A stretch of DNA of 64,000 nucleotides from an uncultured Sphingomonadaceae bacterium. GTDB taxonomy: Bacteria; Pseudomonadota; Alphaproteobacteria; Sphingomonadales; Sphingomonadaceae. The stretch spans positions 310,001 through 374,000 of the forward strand of contig CANNFX010000001.1 of NCBI GenBank assembly GCA_947504025.1, read 5' to 3'. The notes beneath the pieces were generated by a model, which searched no databases, was not told the DNA's origin, and worked only from the letters and a program-made list of their open reading frames with translations. The position numbers and the translations under genes are program-made. Shown in pieces: positions 62,225 through 64,000 of this stretch. Within the stretch, counting starts at the first letter, position 1; the number at the start of each line of letters is the position of its first letter.

Positions 62225-64000
62225 CTACCCTGCCTTCGCAACCTGTCGCCATCTATGCAGCAATGGCTCGGTATAGCCGCTTGGCTGTTCCGCGCCCATA
62301 AACACCAAATCGCAGGCAGCCTTGAACGCGATGCTATTGTCGAAGTCGGCTGACATCGCTTTGTAATCCGGATCGCTAGCATTCTGACCGTCAACCTTCA
62401 CAGCCATGCGGTGCAGCGCGTCCATCACCTGTTCCTTGGTGCACACGCCGTGAAGCAGCCAGTTGGCCATATGCTGGCTGGAGATACGCAGCGTCGCACG
62501 GTCTTCCATCAGGCCCACGTCGTGGACATCAGGCACTTTGGAACAGCCGACGCCGTGTTCGACCCAGCGCACGACATAGCCCAGCAGGCCCTGTGCGTTA
62601 TTGTCGAGCTCTTCGGCGACTTCGGCCTCACTCCAATTGATTCCATCGGCCAGCGGAATATTGAGCAGCGGATCGATGCCCGGAATATCGCCAAGCTCCT
62701 TTTGCAACTCAAACACATCGGCCTGATGGTAATGCAGCGCATGCAGCGTGGCAGCCGTGGGTGAAGGCACCCAAGCGGTGTTCGCCCCGGCCTTCAGATG
62801 GCCGATTTTCTCGACCATCATTTGCTTCATCAAATCAGGCGCAGGCCACATGCCCTTGCCGATTTGCGCCCGGCCCGACAGGCCGTATTTCAGGCCGATG
62901 CCGACATTGCGTTTCTCATAAGCAGTCAGCCAGTCGAGCGTCTTCATCGCGCCCTTGCGGACCATTGGTCCGGCCTGCATCGAAGTGTGAATCTCGTCGC
63001 CCGTGCGGTCGAGAAAGCCGGTGTTGATGAACACAATCCGGTCTTTCACCGCATGGATACAAGCGCCAAGGTTCGCGCTGGTGCGACGTTCTTCATCCAT
63101 CACGCCGACCTTCATCGTGTTGCGCGGCAGCCCCAACATATCCTCGACAGCATCGAACAAATCATTGGTGAAGGCGCATTCTTCCGGCCCATGCATCTTG
63201 GGCTTTACGATGTAGATGCTCTGTTGGCGTGAATTACCGTATTTGCCGAGGCCGCGCACATCATGAGACCCGATTGCGCCGGTGATGACAGCATCCATGA
63301 TGCCTTCGGGAATCTCGCCGCCATCCGGAAGCGTAATCGCCGGGTTCGTCATCAAATGACCGACATTGCGGACGAACATCATGCTGCGGCCCGGCAGGCT
63401 CTGCGCTTTGCCGCTGTTATCGGTGTATGCCTTGTCGCCCGCCAGCTGGCGGGTCATGGTCTGGCCGCCCTTGTCAAAACTCTCCGACAGATCGCCGCGG
63501 ATGATGCCCAGCCAGTTGGTGTAAGCGAGCAGCTTGTCTTCCGCATCCACTGCAGCGACCGAATCTTCCATATCAGCAATCGTCGTCAGAGCCGCTTCGA
63601 GATTGATGTCAGCGATGCCGATCTTGTCAGTTTTGCCAACGGGGCTGTTGGCATCGAAAACGACTTCGATGTGGAGGCCATTGTTGACGAACAGGCGACC
63701 TTTCTCGGTCTCGCCGACATATTGGCTCTCGTCAGCAATCGCGATGCCCTCTGTCGCGTCCATAAGATCAGCCCAGCTGCCTTCCGCCAGCGGCACTGCT
63801 TCATCAAGGAACCTGCGTCCCCTTGCGATAACCGCATCACCGCGTGTCCGGTCATAGCCGCCCGGCTTGGCAGGGGCAGCATCAAGCGCATCCGTGCCGT
63901 AGAAAGCGTCATAAAGGCTGCCCCAGCGCGCGTTTGCGGCGTTGAGCAAGAAGCGGGCGTTGAGTACCGGCACAACCAGCTGCGGCCCGGCCATTGTCGC
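62225..64000 (-). CDS. glcB: Malate synthase G (5' end outside window)
   Basis: Malate synthase G condenses glyoxylate with acetyl-CoA in the glyoxylate shunt. The 592 residues seen hold the core: [51 protein letters not shown], the acetyl-CoA site near QAGPMVRKG, and the C-terminal helical domain ([20 protein letters not shown] region, [14 protein letters not shown]). Full-length enzymes are about 700-720 residues, so roughly 115-130 N-terminal residues lie beyond the edge; the ATG at 63994 is internal. Confidence 0.95.
   Translation of the reverse strand, partial: ATMAGPQLVVPVLNARFLLNAANARWGSLYDAFYGTDALDAAPAKPGGYDRTRGDAVIARGRRFLDEAVPLAEGSWADLMDATEGIAIADESQYVGETEKGRLFVNNGLHIEVVFDANSPVGKTDKIGIADINLEAALTTIADMEDSVAAVDAEDKLLAYTNWLGIIRGDLSESFDKGGQTMTRQLAGDKAYTDNSGKAQSLPGRSMMFVRNVGHLMTNPAITLPDGGEIPEGIMDAVITGAIGSHDVRGLGKYGNSRQQSIYIVKPKMHGPEECAFTNDLFDAVEDMLGLPRNTMKVGVMDEERRTSANLGACIHAVKDRIVFINTGFLDRTGDEIHTSMQAGPMVRKGAMKTLDWLTAYEKRNVGIGLKYGLSGRAQIGKGMWPAPDLMKQMMVEKIGHLKAGANTAWVPSPTAATLHALHYHQADVFELQKELGDIPGIDPLLNIPLADGINWSEAEVAEELDNNAQGLLGYVVRWVEHGVGCSKVPDVHDVGLMEDRATLRISSQHMANWLLHGVCTKEQVMDALHRMAVKVDGQNASDPDYKAMSADFDNSIAFKAACDLVFMGAEQPSGYTEPLLHRWRQVAKAG

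Noticed and set aside
62225..64000. Malate synthase G as a truncated or decayed gene
   Set aside because: The frame is open to the last base of the window, so the missing N-terminus is explained by the edge.

Overview
The window looks like a chromosomal segment of an alphaproteobacterium of the order Sphingomonadales, most likely the Erythrobacter/Altererythrobacter group. This is an inference from gene content and order: infA-maf-RNase E/G-like-yacG followed by tRNA-Phe, lptD-surA-pdxA-rsmA, HdaA, a DUF2794 protein, a sphingomonad-style TonB receptor with a Gly/Arg-rich insert, and many TTG/GTG starts with 1-4 base stop/start overlaps. There are 55 protein genes and one tRNA. No insertion sequence, prophage or CRISPR array was seen. 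No stretch longer than about 230 bases lacks a gene; the longest gaps are 9441-9671 and 42664-42890.

Layout. 1-11.8 kb: universal stress protein behind a perfect FNR/FixK box, uvrC, an Rrf2 regulator divergent from a membrane/AhpD-like fusion across a perfect 23-bp palindrome, a wax ester synthase/DGAT with a histone-H1-like tail coupled to an alpha/beta hydrolase, a TonB receptor, then infA-maf-RNase-yacG-tRNA-Phe. 12-17.6 kb: a galactoside module (GH42, GH36, divergent sodium:solute symporter). 17.6-23 kb: bioF-bioD-bioA, an HprK-like P-loop protein and a Na+/H+ antiporter. 23-33.6 kb: purC with a structured leader, a DUF3857/transglutaminase protein, a lipid kinase coupled to a phosphoethanolamine-transferase/sulfatase-like membrane protein, an M16 peptidase lipoprotein, an alpha/beta hydrolase-OsmC fusion, and purS-purQ. 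33.6-42.7 kb: a GGDEF-EAL protein, glmS and glmU separated by a VapBC-type module and a lipoprotein, gph, and an OprO/P-like porin with a Pho box. 42.9-52.8 kb: an SDR, two uncharacterised membrane proteins each preceded by a start-site hairpin, DUF2794, cysE, hdaA, a DUF2066 protein, purM, a purN-YjbR fusion, a sulfotransferase and a NnrU/MddA-like methyltransferase. 52.9-64 kb: ndk, pepA-holC, lptD-surA-pdxA-rsmA, a CPBP protease, a 17-bp inverted repeat, and malate synthase G running off the right edge.

How the genes work together. Much is housekeeping: purine synthesis in three separate blocks, biotin ring precursor synthesis, UDP-GlcNAc synthesis, outer-membrane biogenesis and DNA repair. 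The less ordinary parts are regulatory DNA that ties genes to a signal (oxygen through the FNR box, phosphate through the Pho box, redox or nitrosative stress through the Rrf2 palindrome) and several fusions or appended tails (membrane-AhpD, DGAT-H1 tail, PurN-YjbR, hydrolase-OsmC). The best candidates for something undescribed are the Rrf2/palindrome/membrane-AhpD unit and the pair of membrane genes at 43.9-45.6 kb with hairpins over their start regions.
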